Shown piece after piece: positions 1-11,851 of a DNA stretch of 64,000 bases. Location of the stretch: the NCBI GenBank assembly GCA_021613535.1, contig CP075493.1, forward strand, positions 5,332,001-5,396,000, given 5' to 3'. This stretch comes from Adineta vaga (taxonomy: Eukaryota > Rotifera). The position numbers and the translations under genes were made by a program. The notes under the pieces were generated by a model that saw nothing but the letters and a program-made list of their open reading frames with translations, was not told the origin of the DNA and did not search any database. Position 1 is the stretch's first letter, and each line of letters begins with the position of its first letter.

Positions 1-3000
1 CGAAATGGTAGTACAATTTCAGTGAGCTACAAGAATGAAAATATCAAGTGAATCTTTATTTGTTCTAAAATGATGTTCGAATCTAAAGGAAAAGACTCAT
101 CGATAGATTGGAATGCTTACCTTAGCTGTTCGGAAAAAGTTATGTCTATCATGTCGTAATTTTTCAATATCACTTTCAATTAATTGTGAACGTTTTCGTT
201 GTTCATTGAAATCTTTATTTAATTGAGCCGCACGTTTTGTACAATCGGATATTTCACGTTCTTGAAATTCAATTTTTTTCTTTTGATCAACTAATCGATC
301 TTTAATTTCACTAATTTCATGTTGTAAATCTTCGATAACCTAAAAATCGAATCAAATAAACAATAAACAAATTCCAAGCAAATATGTGACATACTTTACG
401 ATATTTCTTTTCATTTTTTTGACATTTTTGCAAAGCATCTTCTAATGTTACCACTTCCTGTCGAACTTGTTTCATATGAGCAGCTGTATCACGTGATCGT
501 TCAAATTCTAGCATAGTTTGAATTTTTGTTATTTGATTTTCAAATTCTAAACGTTCTTGTGCACGTTTTTCAGCTGCTTGTAATTCACGATCTTCATAAA
601 CACTACAAATAAATCAATTAGCATAAGAAGAAAAAGACGAGAATAGACTTTAGATCACCTACCGAATATTAGATACATGAATTTGTTTACAAAAATCAGC
701 AAAAACTGCATCTTCGATTTTATTTTTTTGTATACGTAGTTTTGATATACGTTTTTCTCGTTCATTAATTGCTGCTTGTAATGCTTTGATTTTTGGCTGA
801 AAAGAAAATTCGATAGGAATATTTGAAAAGAATAATAAATTTACAAACTTCATATGCCTCGAGTTTATCATTGAAATCAACGAGATCTTTTTCAAGTAGA
901 ATTCTTTGTTTCTTTTCAGCTGTTTCTCGATCTGTTCTTGAATAACGTAATCGACTTTCTAATTGTTGTAATTGTGCTCTAAAAGAAATATCAATCAGCA
1001 AAATCTTTTATCTTCTATATTTTTCACGAACCGTGCATTGATTAATTCAGCTTCACGTCGTTTTTTCTTCTGTTGTTCTTTATATTCATCAAATAATTTA
1101 TCTTTACGTAATCGTAATGCATCAAGATGCTTCTCATCCCAACGTTTTGCACGAGCTTTTAATTCACTAGAAAAATAACAAAGGTCAATGGTTATTGTTA
1201 AAAAAACACAAAATCAAATAATTTTATTTACCTTGATCCACCAGAGATAACCCCTGATTTACTAAAAAGTGTTCCATTTAATGAAACAACTTTATTCTTT
1301 TGATTTCCACTTTCATAAGCAAGTCTTCGAGCATCATCGTCATTATCACACACAAGTGCATTACCACATGCATATAATATTGCTTTATAATATTGTTTAT
1401 CATATTTAATTACATCAAGAACTAATTTTACATTTTTGGGTTCTTGTAATTCACTAAAACAAGAATGGAAGTTTTTCTTTCTGTATTTTTTCTAAGAAAT
1501 AAAATCAATCAAGAAAATACTAACCGGAGTTGTTCGTTAACTGGCGTTACTTTGATGTAATCAAGTGGTAAGAATGTTTCAGGTTCATAACGATGTTCTT
1601 TCATGTAACGTAAACATGATTGAACAGTAGTTTCACGTTCAACAACAATAGAATCCATATTACGACCAAGAACTTTTGTTATAGCCATTTGAAAACGTTT
1701 ATGAGTTGGTTCACAAAGATCAATTAAACGGCCATACTAAATAGAGCAAATCATTCAGTATTCCAATATCTGAATCAAAACATATTTTCGATCATTCATA
1801 ACAAATACATACCACGCCGGGAAATTGTTTAAGATTTTCGATCAGTTCAGCACGTCGTTGTGCACGACTCGTTTCATTTCGATCAGACTATGAAAAATAC
1901 GAATTGAATTCTTTACAAATACAAAAATATCATAATAAACTTACACGTGCGTCACCAATTTCTTTGTTTACTTGATCAAGTTCTTCTTCAAGTTCTGCGC
2001 AACGTTTTCGTCCTTCGGTAACTTCTTTTTCAAGTAACTGTACATTCGTTTGTTTTTCATTAAATTCTCGTTCAAGATCACTACAAAATCAATTTGATCA
2101 ATACTAATCAACGAAATTTCATTCTATATTTACGCAATATAACCACCCAATTTATCGATTTTGCCATTTAATTCTTCAATACGTAATTCTGTTTGTTTTA
2201 TTCTAGCTTTATGATCTGTTTGACTTCGTTGTTCTTGTTCAAGATTAGTCGTATCAACTTGTTGTTGACGATCAATTGAATCATATTCTTCACTAAATTG
2301 TGTCATTTTCTTAGCTGCTTCTTCTTTCAATCGTCGATATTCTTTCATCTAATTTGTATGTAAATCAGTTGCTTTTCTCGAAAAAAAAGACTTACTTGAT
2401 TTTCTTCTAAAGCTAAATTACGACCACTATGTTGAGATTCGTCGTGCATTTTATCTTCATATTCTTTTTTCAATCGTTCAATTTCACGTAAATCTTTTTC
2501 ATATTTAGCTACTTCTTCGTCGTGTGCTGCATGTGATTTTTCTGCTGCAGTCAGTGTTTTTCTATATTTAGGAATAGAAAATCGAACTATACAATGCTTT
2601 CGATGATATTCTCTTACTTTGCAAGATCAAGTTTTTTCTGATGATGAGTCGAATTTTCTTTTGCTTTGATATAAGTAGGTCGATTTTTATTGATTTGTGC
2701 TTCCTAGAATCGAGCAATTGATTATAATCCGAAAAGTATCTTCAATAAGATAATCTTTACCAATTCTTTCACTTTTTGTTCATCATTTGCAAGTTCTTTG
2801 TTATAATGTGCTAATTCTTTCTTTTTTGTTTTAATGTCGTCATCAGATATTTCTTTTCGTTTTTCTAATTTGGCTACTTCTTCCTTCTTCTTTTCTGCTA
2901 TATCACGTTTCTCCACTAATTCTTGTTTATTATGATACAACTGAAATAATTTTAATTGTAATTGTAGCTCATCCTAAAACAGTTTCAATAGGTAAACTAA

Positions 3001-3804
3001 ATACTAAACAGAATAACTCACGTATTGAGTTTTCAATGCAGCATATTTTTGTGCAACTTCTTTTTCTAATCGTACTTCTTTCTTTTGTTTTTCGACACCT
3101 TTTTTCTTTTGAAAATTTGCATGTGTATCTTGTTCAGCTTTATTTTTCTCTTGTTTTGCTTGTTCATACTCTTCACGTAATTCTCCACTACGACTTAATT
3201 CTTCAAACATTGTCGTAAATTCTTTTGGAGTTTTCATTGCAATTGATTCCACTTGACCTTGAAAGATGAGAAAGTTTTTGGCTTTTGGTATAATACCCAT
3301 ATTTTCCAATTCTTCAGTATATTCAGTTGCGGATAATTGATGACCATCAACACGATATTCTGATGCATTACCAACAATTAAACGTTGAAAACGTTTTTCA
3401 TGTTCAGTACGTTCACCATGACGATCAGTTTTAATCGAAACAAAAATTAAAGAAACAGAGGCACGATTACTAACAGGTTTATTGATTGGTGCACCATGAA
3501 TTAATTCCTTTTCGAAGATAATATTATAAAATAGATAGATGAAGAAGAGAAACTACTTACAGATAATTTTCGTACACGTAGACTTTTTGTTGGTTCACCC
3601 AGAACAAAACTAATAGCATCCATAAGATTTGATTTGCCTATAGAAAGAAGATACAATTGAAAATCAGTACATTTTCGATGGAGAAAACAAACCAGATCCA
3701 TTTGGTCCAATGATTGCCGTAAATTTTCGCAATGGTCCGATGACGATATGACCTTTGTACGATTTGAAATTATCAATTTCGACATATTTCAAAAAGTAAC
3801 TCAT
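1..3804 (-). CDS. SMC1: SMC1 cohesin ATPase subunit (N-terminal part, cut by window edge)
   Basis: Cohesin core subunit: an ABC-type ATPase with a long coiled coil and a hinge, which with SMC3 and the kleisin forms the ring holding sister chromatids. The start at 3804 opens with [19 protein letters not shown]. Exon 1 is 3693-3804, exon 2 3561-3637, exon 3 3022-3507; introns are about 50-70 bp with GT/AG ends. The Walker A motif [13 protein letters not shown] is split by intron 1. Exon 3 holds LIHGAP and [14 protein letters not shown], both diagnostic for SMC1 rather than SMC2-4. Long Lys/Glu-rich coiled coil follows to about 1.9 kb. The hinge lies near 1240-1740 and ends with SGVISGGSR; coiled coil of the return arm fills 1-1200. 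The C-terminal ABC signature and Walker B lie beyond the left edge. I saw no frame break in the exons I checked, but did not translate all of them. Confidence 0.95.
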
Positions 3805-4218
3805 GATAGTTAAAACGAAACGTTTGTTTTGACAAACAGAATAACGCTTAATATGAACAATGACTCGTCAGACGAAAGAAACAAAGACATGAGCAATAAA
3901 TTTCATTGGTGATTGATATTTACGTATAGTAATCCCAGAGATTTTTTCAAATATATTTCTTTTTTAAACGAAAAAGATTTCATTATAAAACTTAATATTA
4001 AATCTTATCGATTGACAAATAGCTTCTCTGTAGTAGATAATTATGCGTACTAATGCCATCTATCGGATACAACTATACCATATTTTCCTGTACACTCGAT
4101 TTAAACTTTTATTACTTTGTTTATTTCAAATAATAACAAATAAAAATAGATATCACATTAGAAATAAATTCATTAAAACGTATGTCTTTTCTCAATGTCT
4201 GTTAACATATGATCTATT
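3805..4218. other. intergenic, SMC1 promoter side and GT gene 3' flank
   Basis: AT-rich, about 410 bp between two minus-strand genes. It must hold the SMC1 promoter and the polyadenylation region of the glycosyltransferase-like gene, but I recognise no specific element. Confidence 0.5.
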
Positions 4219-6490
4219 CTAAAATGTTTTATCTGTAATCATATATTGTCGATGATAATCATTAAATAAATTAACAAGTGTTTTATTGAATAAAAATTCG
4301 AGTAACTTATTGAAAATTTTCCAATTATGTTCTTGTAAAATGGAATCGTGAATTAAATGTGCATCACCAAACTGATGAAATGAACGTCGATTCCAATAAT
4401 TAATATCATTAGCACGATCAAGTCGATTACCTCGACCGCGTTCACTAACCGTGAAATCTTTATGTTTATCACGATAATCAGTTAATAACATTGAACATAA
4501 AATTTGATCCATATACCAACCTGCGTCGCCTTTGACCATCTTTGAATCGTAAAGTTCTTTAAATTCTTGTCGAAGATAGATACTTATTACATCAAATGAT
4601 AGCGAAGCATTTTCACTTAATAAAGCTTGTGTAGAATCATCAGTATTATTAGCAAGAAGAAGTTCCGATCGTTGTATAGATTCAATTATCATTGCACGCC
4701 AAGTTTTTTTCTTCAAATATATATGACCCACTAGAAACGAAGAAGAAGAAGAAGAAGATAATAATTAAATGAATAACTCTTTTGATTCATCTATAGAACA
4801 CTTGAAGAAATAGTATTGAAGTATGTTGATACATTATTTACTTGATGGCATTTTAAGTTTGTCATCATCAGACAAACCAACAAGAAATTGTTAGTAGTTC
4901 AATTTAGTTTTATTCGATAAGATTTAGATAGACGATACGTTTTTATTTATTTTATAGATTATTCTTTAGAATTGTAAAGTAAATTTGATTCAGAGTCTGT
5001 TTTTTTATGAATAGATTGATAAAAGTCAATATGAATTATAAAGACGAAGTGTTAGTTCATCATTTGTCTTTATTTAACTATCGTATAAATCAAATGAAAG
5101 GAAACAAACCAATGAGATTCCATTAAATATTGATCTATTCCGTTCAAATAGATTTTTGCTTATATTTCAATAGGAAAAAAAAAGGAGACAAAAATTCATT
5201 AGTACTAATAAGTAAATGAATGTAGTGATTCTGATCGATTGATATCAATCAGAATTTACATTGATAATTGTAGGGTGAAAAGAAAAGGATGGGATGAAAA
5301 ATAATGATAGTTATAGTCTCAGAATTCTAGTATAGTTTTAGAAGATTAATCATGAGAATTTGATGAGTGTTGTGCTACTTCCCTTGAAGTGCATATATTG
5401 GTAACTAATACACGTTTCTCAAAGAATTAGAAAAGTCCTTGTTTAGTGTGAGGAAGACATTTGTCAATTGATTATGATATGAAAAGAAAATGCTATATTC
5501 ATACGTAACATGAAATGTCAAAGACAAATGATTTAAAGTTCAATGAAAGCCATCAATCCTAATGACGAGAGAAGATTCATACTAAATCTGAGCGGAGAAG
5601 AAAATTTCAATTTCTGCTAATTAGCAAAGAAATATAAATGATGTATTAAATTCTGAGTCATACGATCCAAAGATTAGCTTTTAGTCCTATTGAGGATAAT
5701 ACTATAGAAAGCTATCATCTGATCACGCGTTCTAATTATCGGAAAAAGGAAGTAAGAGAAATGCTCTTGTATCTATTCTATCATTTATTTCTACGAAGTG
5801 TGAATCAATTCCAAATAAATCAATTATGATTCATGATCATTAAAATAACTCACTGGGAAACATTCGATAAGATTTTCCACGCCGTTGAAATGATCCACAA
5901 CAAAATGCATTAAAAATAAATCCACCGGTTCCATCCGTTGGTTTATAATCTCTTGCTCTTAATGGCATCAAATCACTATCAGCTGTTATGATATCATCAT
6001 CGTCATGTATAATTGAATCGGGTAGAAAGCCACCAAAAATACGTATGATTTGAGAGAGTTTTACCGCATACGAAGAATTACATTGTACATCAATAATATG
6101 AGCACCAACATGTTTTAAATAAGCACGTGATAAATTTAATCGAGCTGATAAAATATTTGGCATATTAAAATCACCTACAAAGATAACTATGGTTTCATAT
6201 CCAACACGTTTCCAGCTTGAAGCTGTGATTGGCGTATAAAATGTATAAGCTTCTACCGAAGAATGTATTGAACATGCAAATAATGCAAAACGACGGTTTG
6301 TATTTATTATAGGTGATTTACTGGTCGTTGTAGATGTAAACGTAATATTTAGTTCGAATGGTTTTGGAACTGACATCCATCTATTCGATAGATATGTATG
6401 TACAGTATTCCAGTTGATAGTTGTACTTTTGTAGAGTACTGATGAAGCAATGAGTAGAGCAAAGCATAATGCAAGAAACAAACTTTTCAT
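4219..6490 (-). CDS. putative type II membrane glycosyltransferase (GT-A-like), paralog 1
   Basis: Two exons, 5854-6490 and 4219-4730, give 382 residues. The junction is read from the paralog at 8085-9314: exon 1 ends in codons for MFP plus one base, and exon 2 resumes with GHIYLKKKTW, matching MYPMSHICLKKYIW. The N-terminus is a short hydrophobic signal-anchor (LFLALCFALLIASSVLY). The middle has HDDDDIITADSDLMPL with a DxD-type motif, then GGFIFNAFCCGSFQRR, and a C-terminal FGDAHLIHDS. A DSD motif after a hydrophobic strand suggests a nucleotide-sugar transferase of the secretory pathway. I do not recognise the donor, acceptor or a named family, so the function is inference. The intron (4731-5853, 1,123 bp) is very long for this window and begins on the acceptor side with a GAA repeat. 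An additional 5' exon cannot be excluded. Confidence 0.75.
4731..5853 (-). other. 1.12-kb intron of GT paralog 1
   Basis: Donor GT at 5853-5852 and acceptor AG at 4732-4731. Most introns here are 50-70 bp, so this one is about twenty times longer. It has a (GAA)n run at about 4739-4760 and otherwise AT-rich unique sequence. I saw no ORF or terminal repeat pointing to an insertion. Confidence 0.7.
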
Positions 6491-8084
6491 TCGACTCGAT
6501 ACAGTCTACATGTAATATTAATATATGAAAAGAAACAGTTGGTATAAAGATATAAAACATACGGTTTGATTCTTTCCAGTCAAGGGATTGATTACAGTCA
6601 TATTTGAGGATTAATTATTGTTCAATATATTCTTGTTACGCACCTATGAAAAGTAAGAAAATTGTTTCAAAATGATTTACATGTGCTTACATTACATTAC
6701 AGATCATTATTTTAGACAAGTATTGTAGGTCGGTAAAGGAGCAAGAGTATGATGGAGAGAAGGAAAAAGAAAAAAGAGGAAGAAAAAAAAAATCTTTTTG
6801 AGCATACGAAATGAAACCTAACATGTAAGAAATGAGGTAGCAAGTTGGTTGTAAAAATAGGTATGCCTATGCATATATTTTTATATATCGAGAAAAAAGA
6901 CCATACCAAGGAAATTTTTTTTTAAATAAGAAAATGTAATAATGTGACGATTACGGTTCTTTCATAAAAATCGAGTAAATCAATCATTCAGTCGTTAATC
7001 GAATGTACATAGTATTTTTTGTTTAGTTAAAGAAAAAATTATAGTAATGATTTAGTTTTCTGTATTTGAAGTCATTGTGTAAAACTTGAATCAATACTCT
7101 ATTAAATCCTTACAAAAAAATTGAAGTGGACAGACTCAGCAAGAATTTTACGTTCATGAAGAAAAACAAAAACTTTTGGATGATTTTTTTTCTGTTGACA
7201 GTATTAAACACGTGTTTACAAAAAATATTCTTAATAGCTGGTGTAAAACGATAAAAAAATGTAACTATACAGGCGAATTTTATTGCAACAGTAAAACGAA
7301 AATCGAATAGTGTAAATTTTATGGTGAGTTACTCTTCACGACCTAATCGTAAGTTTAAAGAAGACTGGACTAAAAATATCAATTGACTAGGTTGTAGTAT
7401 ATTTTGAACTATGTGGTGTAGAACAGAATGAGTTGATGAATACATTTTGTTCAATGGTTATATTTACATTGAAATGAATTCGTTTTCAAAAATAAACGAT
7501 GCATCAATTGAGACGTAACCATTTATTTTATGGTCTAGGCGTTGACTCGGTCGAGTTGATTCTTATCAAAGATTCACTAGAGTTTAGAGAATCAAAATTT
7601 CGAGAAGCATGTCCGTAATTAGTTTTATGTTGACTTTATTTGCAAATTTCTTTTAAAAGAACATATTTGTTTTCTCTTTTTCGTTTAGAATATGTACAAC
7701 GTTGTTGTTCTTTCTGTCTCAGGTTTTTTCTGATATAGAATAAACGAAAAGAGAATATTCTCTTGGATGATTTTTTCATAAAAAAATTCGGTTCACATAA
7801 TTAATAAAACTTCGAGTTTGAATACTTTGTTCATAGATAAAATTTGATGAGAATTTTTAACTTTATGTCACATCTGTATAGCATGCACTAAGGTAATATG
7901 ATACTATATAGAACGTGTTGTTTAAGCGAATCACTCAACCTGAACGAGTGCATCGTCTAACTTATTCTTTTATTGGCAAACAATGTAAAGAGAAAAGTAT
8001 AAAAAATTTGCGTCAATTTTATTCTCCTTCTCGATAAATATCGATGAAAAGCTTTCTTTAAATATCCTATTATTATCGTAAAAC
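6491..8084. other. shared upstream region of two divergent GT paralogs
   Basis: About 1.6 kb between divergently transcribed paralogs. AT-rich, with a purine-rich run (AAG-type) near 6755-6800. No ORF is convincing, and no obvious inverted duplication of promoter sequence was noticed by eye. Confidence 0.5.
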
Positions 8085-9314
8085 ATGTTTTATCGCGTAA
8101 AAATCAATATAGAATCGTATTTGTAAAAATTATTTTATTGATATTCATTTTTGTCATAGGCATCCAAACGTTTCGTTTACTTCGTGACATTATCCATATT
8201 ACTGGTCTTTAGTCTTATATTTTATACAACATCAGAAATAACAACAAAATGGCCAGTTAGTAACATTCAATCATCAAGTCTCTTTTCAATAACTAAATCT
8301 TCTACTACGGTAATATCTTCGCATTCATTATCAAATCAAACTCGTCGATTTGCTTTATTTTCATCCTCAATTCATTCTAAACTTCGTTCATATATATTCT
8401 ATGCTCCAATAGCAGCTGGTGCATGGCAACGTCTAGGTTATGAAGTTATTGTTGTATTTACTGGTGATTTTACGGATCGTAGTAATGCATCTAAATCACC
8501 TCAACTCAATTTATCACGCGCATTTCTCAAACGATTAGGTGTTCATACAATAGATTTTCAATGTGATATGTCATATTCAACCAAAATGTCACAACTAGTA
8601 CGATTATTTGGTGGATTCTTTTCAGATACAATTGTTCAGGATAATGATTATATTCTAACAACTGATAGTGATATTATTCCAATGCAATCATTAGAATATG
8701 AATTAGTTGAAGGTACACATGGATTTATTTATAATGCATTCTGTTGTGGTTCATTTCAACGTCGAAATAAAACTTATGATATGTATCCAATGAGTCATAT
8801 ATGTCTTAAAAAATATATTTGGCGTGATATGTTTCTTGAATCCATTCAACGTAAAGAACTTTTGGATGCGAAAATTTCTTCACTAAATATGACCCTTCTT
8901 TCTGATCAAGCACCCTTTTCATTTGAAACAGTTAATGCTTATACACGATATGAATTCGGTAAATTATATGATTCAAATATGACTAAAGGTGATGCAGCAT
9001 GGTACATGGATCAAGTTTATTCTTCGATGTTAATCAATGATTATTTTCAAAATCATCCAAATATGAAAATTGATAAACGTAGTAAAACTTCTAAACGTCT
9101 CGATCCACATCTTCCTGTTATAATGTGGGAATCACAACGATTACCAAGCTATGGTGATGCTCATTTGATACACGATGAAGTATTTGATTCATATCAATTT
9201 GTACAATTTCGAAAATTATTATTTTTTCTTTTTAATTATTCGTTAGCAAACGATTTTGTCTTTTATTATAAACAATTTTCGTTAGTATTAAATGATCGTC
9301 CAGAAGATCATTGA
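8085..9314 (+). CDS. putative type II membrane glycosyltransferase (GT-A-like), paralog 2
   Basis: Exon 1 is only 12 coding bases (8085-8096, MFYR), then a 63-bp GT/AG intron (8097-8159), then exon 2 8160-9314, giving 388 residues. This start is preferred because the codon just before exon 2 is an in-frame TAG that is part of the acceptor, and joining gives MFYRASKRFVYFVTLSILL, a basic cytosolic stub followed by a signal anchor. The luminal part has RRFALFSSSIHS, a DxD-type motif in LTTDSDIIPM, FIYNAFCCGSFQRRNK, KGDAAWYMDQ and YGDAHLIHDE, all shared with the paralog at 4219-6490. Likely a Golgi glycosyltransferase of unknown specificity. It lacks the intron that splits its paralog at MFP/GHI. 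Confidence 0.78.
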
Positions 9315-10678
9315 AGAAGATCTCATTCTTTTGCTTTTGTATAATAGAATTTCCTTGAATTTTGATCAGATATGTAGACGATTGAAAAGGATGCGTCTAC
9401 TTGAGAAAAATGAGAATTGATTCCGCTATGCAAGTAGACAGCTGTGATTAGTTCCATTCATTCGATTTTTCAATTGCTCAATTCGAGTAGAGCGACACGA
9501 TCAAAATTCGATTAATAAAATTGAAGTTCTCTTCTTCTTTTTTAATGAAATCTTGAGTAGCAGAACATCGTTTACTTATTCAATATTTTTCTCGAAGAAA
9601 AATTTACATCTCTACTCAAAATGATAATAATGATGATATAATTCATTGGAAGAAAAAAAAAGATTTCTTTTCCAGCTAATTATCTCTATATTCAATCACA
9701 GCATCGTCCTATGAGGATTTTGTATACATATGGATCTCTAATAAGCAATTATCGACAAGTTCCCAAGAGAGCTTATCCGTTGTCATTGCTTCGGCACTAA
9801 TCTTGCTCTCGTCTATAATTTAAGATGTTCTTCTCTCATATTCCGTATTAGTAATTTTCATCTCTTATTCATACTACAAGCATCTCAGACGATGTCGTCT
9901 ATTATTTATTGATGCTAGGAGGTAGAACCAACACTAATTTATTCTCTTCACCTCCTCAATCGGACAGCCTGTTTCATACGATGATAAGTGTAGAGTAAAA
10001 CGCAACGGGAGGGCTAGGATGAAGGAAAAAGAGAATAAGAATGAGTCGGCTTTCTCTCTCTCTGTCGATCAACAACGAATGGGTCATGGTTCACACCCAT
10101 TGTTATATACATATACATACATATCGATTATTTACAGCAGCCAGAATAATCCCGGTATGGTGCATTTAGCGACAAGAAACGAATGAATGCGTGACAGGGT
10201 CAAATCAATCCATCATATCGTCGTACGAACTATTAAAGTTATATAGAGAAAAGAAAACGTGAAAACGATGACATTAAAATTATTTGTATAATGGCTCCAA
10301 GTTTTTTCATCTATATATTTCTTTTTCATTTTTTATACACCAAGAAAAATGTTATGCTTCCCTTTCACTGTGTATCCATGTCGCGTGTGTGAACAAACAA
10401 ATGGGAAAAGAAGAAAAAAAAATTCGAGAGAATCAATAGCGAGAATGTGTATAAAAAACGAACAAAACGGCACGAACACACGTATACATCCCGATGCGAC
10501 AGAAAATAGAGAGAGAAAAAACAGAAGATGTCGTAGAAATTGAGATTCAAATAGATTGCACATCGACCGGGCTTTTCCAGAATAGAAGAAGAAGAAGAAG
10601 AAGAAGAAGTAGTAGTAATAGTAGTAGTAGTAGAAGAGAAAGAAAACAAACAAAAATGTTCTGAATGTTCTTTTGCTT
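9315..10678. other. convergent intergenic region with GAA/GTA microsatellite
   Basis: About 1.4 kb between the convergent GT paralog and the Sox gene. Contains polypurine runs and, at 10584-10634, a compound (GAA)n(GTA)n microsatellite that creates long spurious ORFs on both strands. No gene seen. Confidence 0.6.
10584..10634. repeat. compound (AAG)n/(AGT)n microsatellite
   Basis: Eight or so AAG units pass into AGT units, immediately 3' of the Sox stop codon. It probably lies in the Sox 3' UTR or flank. Confidence 0.9.
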
Positions 10679-11851
10679 TTACATATGCTGTTCAGGTGAT
10701 GATGGATCAGGTGGAGAATAATCTTGATGTGACAATGATGCTGATAGTGGTGGCATCGGTGGTGGTGGAAGTGTATAGAAATGTTGTTGTGATGACATCG
10801 ATTCCGATTTCATATACGAATAAGGATGATTTCCGTTGAGATTATTAGTATAACCATATTGAACATGTGGAGGTGGTTGAGGACTTGTACTAGTTGGTGG
10901 ACCATAATGATACATTGGTGGCGGTGCAAATGAATGTGCATAGAGATTATTAGGATCTGTCATAGAATAGGATTGATTACAATCAGTTAGATAGGGTGAT
11001 GATGATGTTGCAGAAATAACATTCGATGGTAGACCCCAACTTGAACCTCGTGGTGGTGGAAGATTTGATGGATTTGAATGATGATGTTGATGCATGAGAT
11101 GATGTGTTTTATCTTTTTTATTTATCAATGAAGAATTATTATGAGATACTGTTGCCGTTGCAGATCCTGCTGTTGTTGAAGAATTTGTTTGAAGATTTTT
11201 TGTTTTACGTCTCGGACGATATTTATAATCCGGATGTTCTTTCATATGAATTGCACGTAAACGTTTTGCTTCATCAATAAATGGTCGTTTATCTTCTTCG
11301 TTTAAACTTTTCCATTCTGCACCTAAACATCGACTGATAGCAGAATTGTGCATTTTAGGATTTTCTTGAGCCATTTTTCGTCGTTGACCACGTGACCAAA
11401 CCATAAATGCATTCATTGGACGTTTAACACGATCATCAAGAGATTTTTTCAATGAAGAATTATGGTGTTGATGATGATGATGATTTGGTGTATTCGTATT
11501 ATTTGATTGTGATGATGGAAGAGAATTCGGTGTTAGGGCAGACGATGATGTTGTTGGAGTTGCTCCAGGTGATGATGAAAGAGGAGATGATGGTTCATCT
11601 TTGGAAGAATTTGAATGTGGACCATTCATACCATTAGAATATTGTGATGGTGGTGGTTGTAAATGATGTGACATCATTAGAGGTCCATGAGAATGATGAG
11701 AATGCATCATCCAATTTGGTGGTGGTGCATTTGATGGCGCTTGAATAGATGAATCATATACATTTCCATGATTGTATGATACATGATGTGGATAATGAGA
11801 TGTATTAAAAGATAACTCGGGATTGGAATCCATATTGTACAAAGACACCAT
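10679..11851 (-). CDS. SoxB-type HMG-box transcription factor
   Basis: Single coding exon, 390 residues from the ATG at 11851. The bases just upstream (AG at 11855-11854, preceded by a T-rich tract) look like a splice acceptor, so a 5' UTR intron is likely and the longer in-frame ORF start is rejected. The HMG box (residues about 139-220) begins [20 protein letters not shown] and continues [20 protein letters not shown] with RPRRKTK, the SoxB1/B2 signature. It binds the minor groove of AACAAT-like sites and bends DNA. Flanks are low complexity: Pro/Ser/Asn-rich N-terminus with an NHHHHQHH run, and a Pro/Tyr/Met-rich C-terminus. Within helix 2 it reads NSAISRCLG where SoxB proteins normally have NSEISKRLG. 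Confidence 0.93.
   Translation of the reverse strand: MVSLYNMDSNPELSFNTSHYPHHVSYNHGNVYDSSIQAPSNAPPPNWMMHSHHSHGPLMMSHHLQPPPSQYSNGMNGPHSNSSKDEPSSPLSSSPGATPTTSSSALTPNSLPSSQSNNTNTPNHHHHQHHNSSLKKSLDDRVKRPMNAFMVWSRGQRRKMAQENPKMHNSAISRCLGAEWKSLNEEDKRPFIDEAKRLRAIHMKEHPDYKYRPRRKTKNLQTNSSTTAGSATATVSHNNSSLINKKDKTHHLMHQHHHSNPSNLPPPRGSSWGLPSNVISATSSSPYLTDCNQSYSMTDPNNLYAHSFAPPPMYHYGPPTSTSPQPPPHVQYGYTNNLNGNHPYSYMKSESMSSQQHFYTLPPPPMPPLSASLSHQDYSPPDPSSPEQHM

Noticed and set aside
10333-10653. Overlapping ORFs on both strands with YYYYYFFFFFFF and SSSSSS runs
   Set aside because: They are translations of the GAA/GTA microsatellite and flanking low-complexity DNA.
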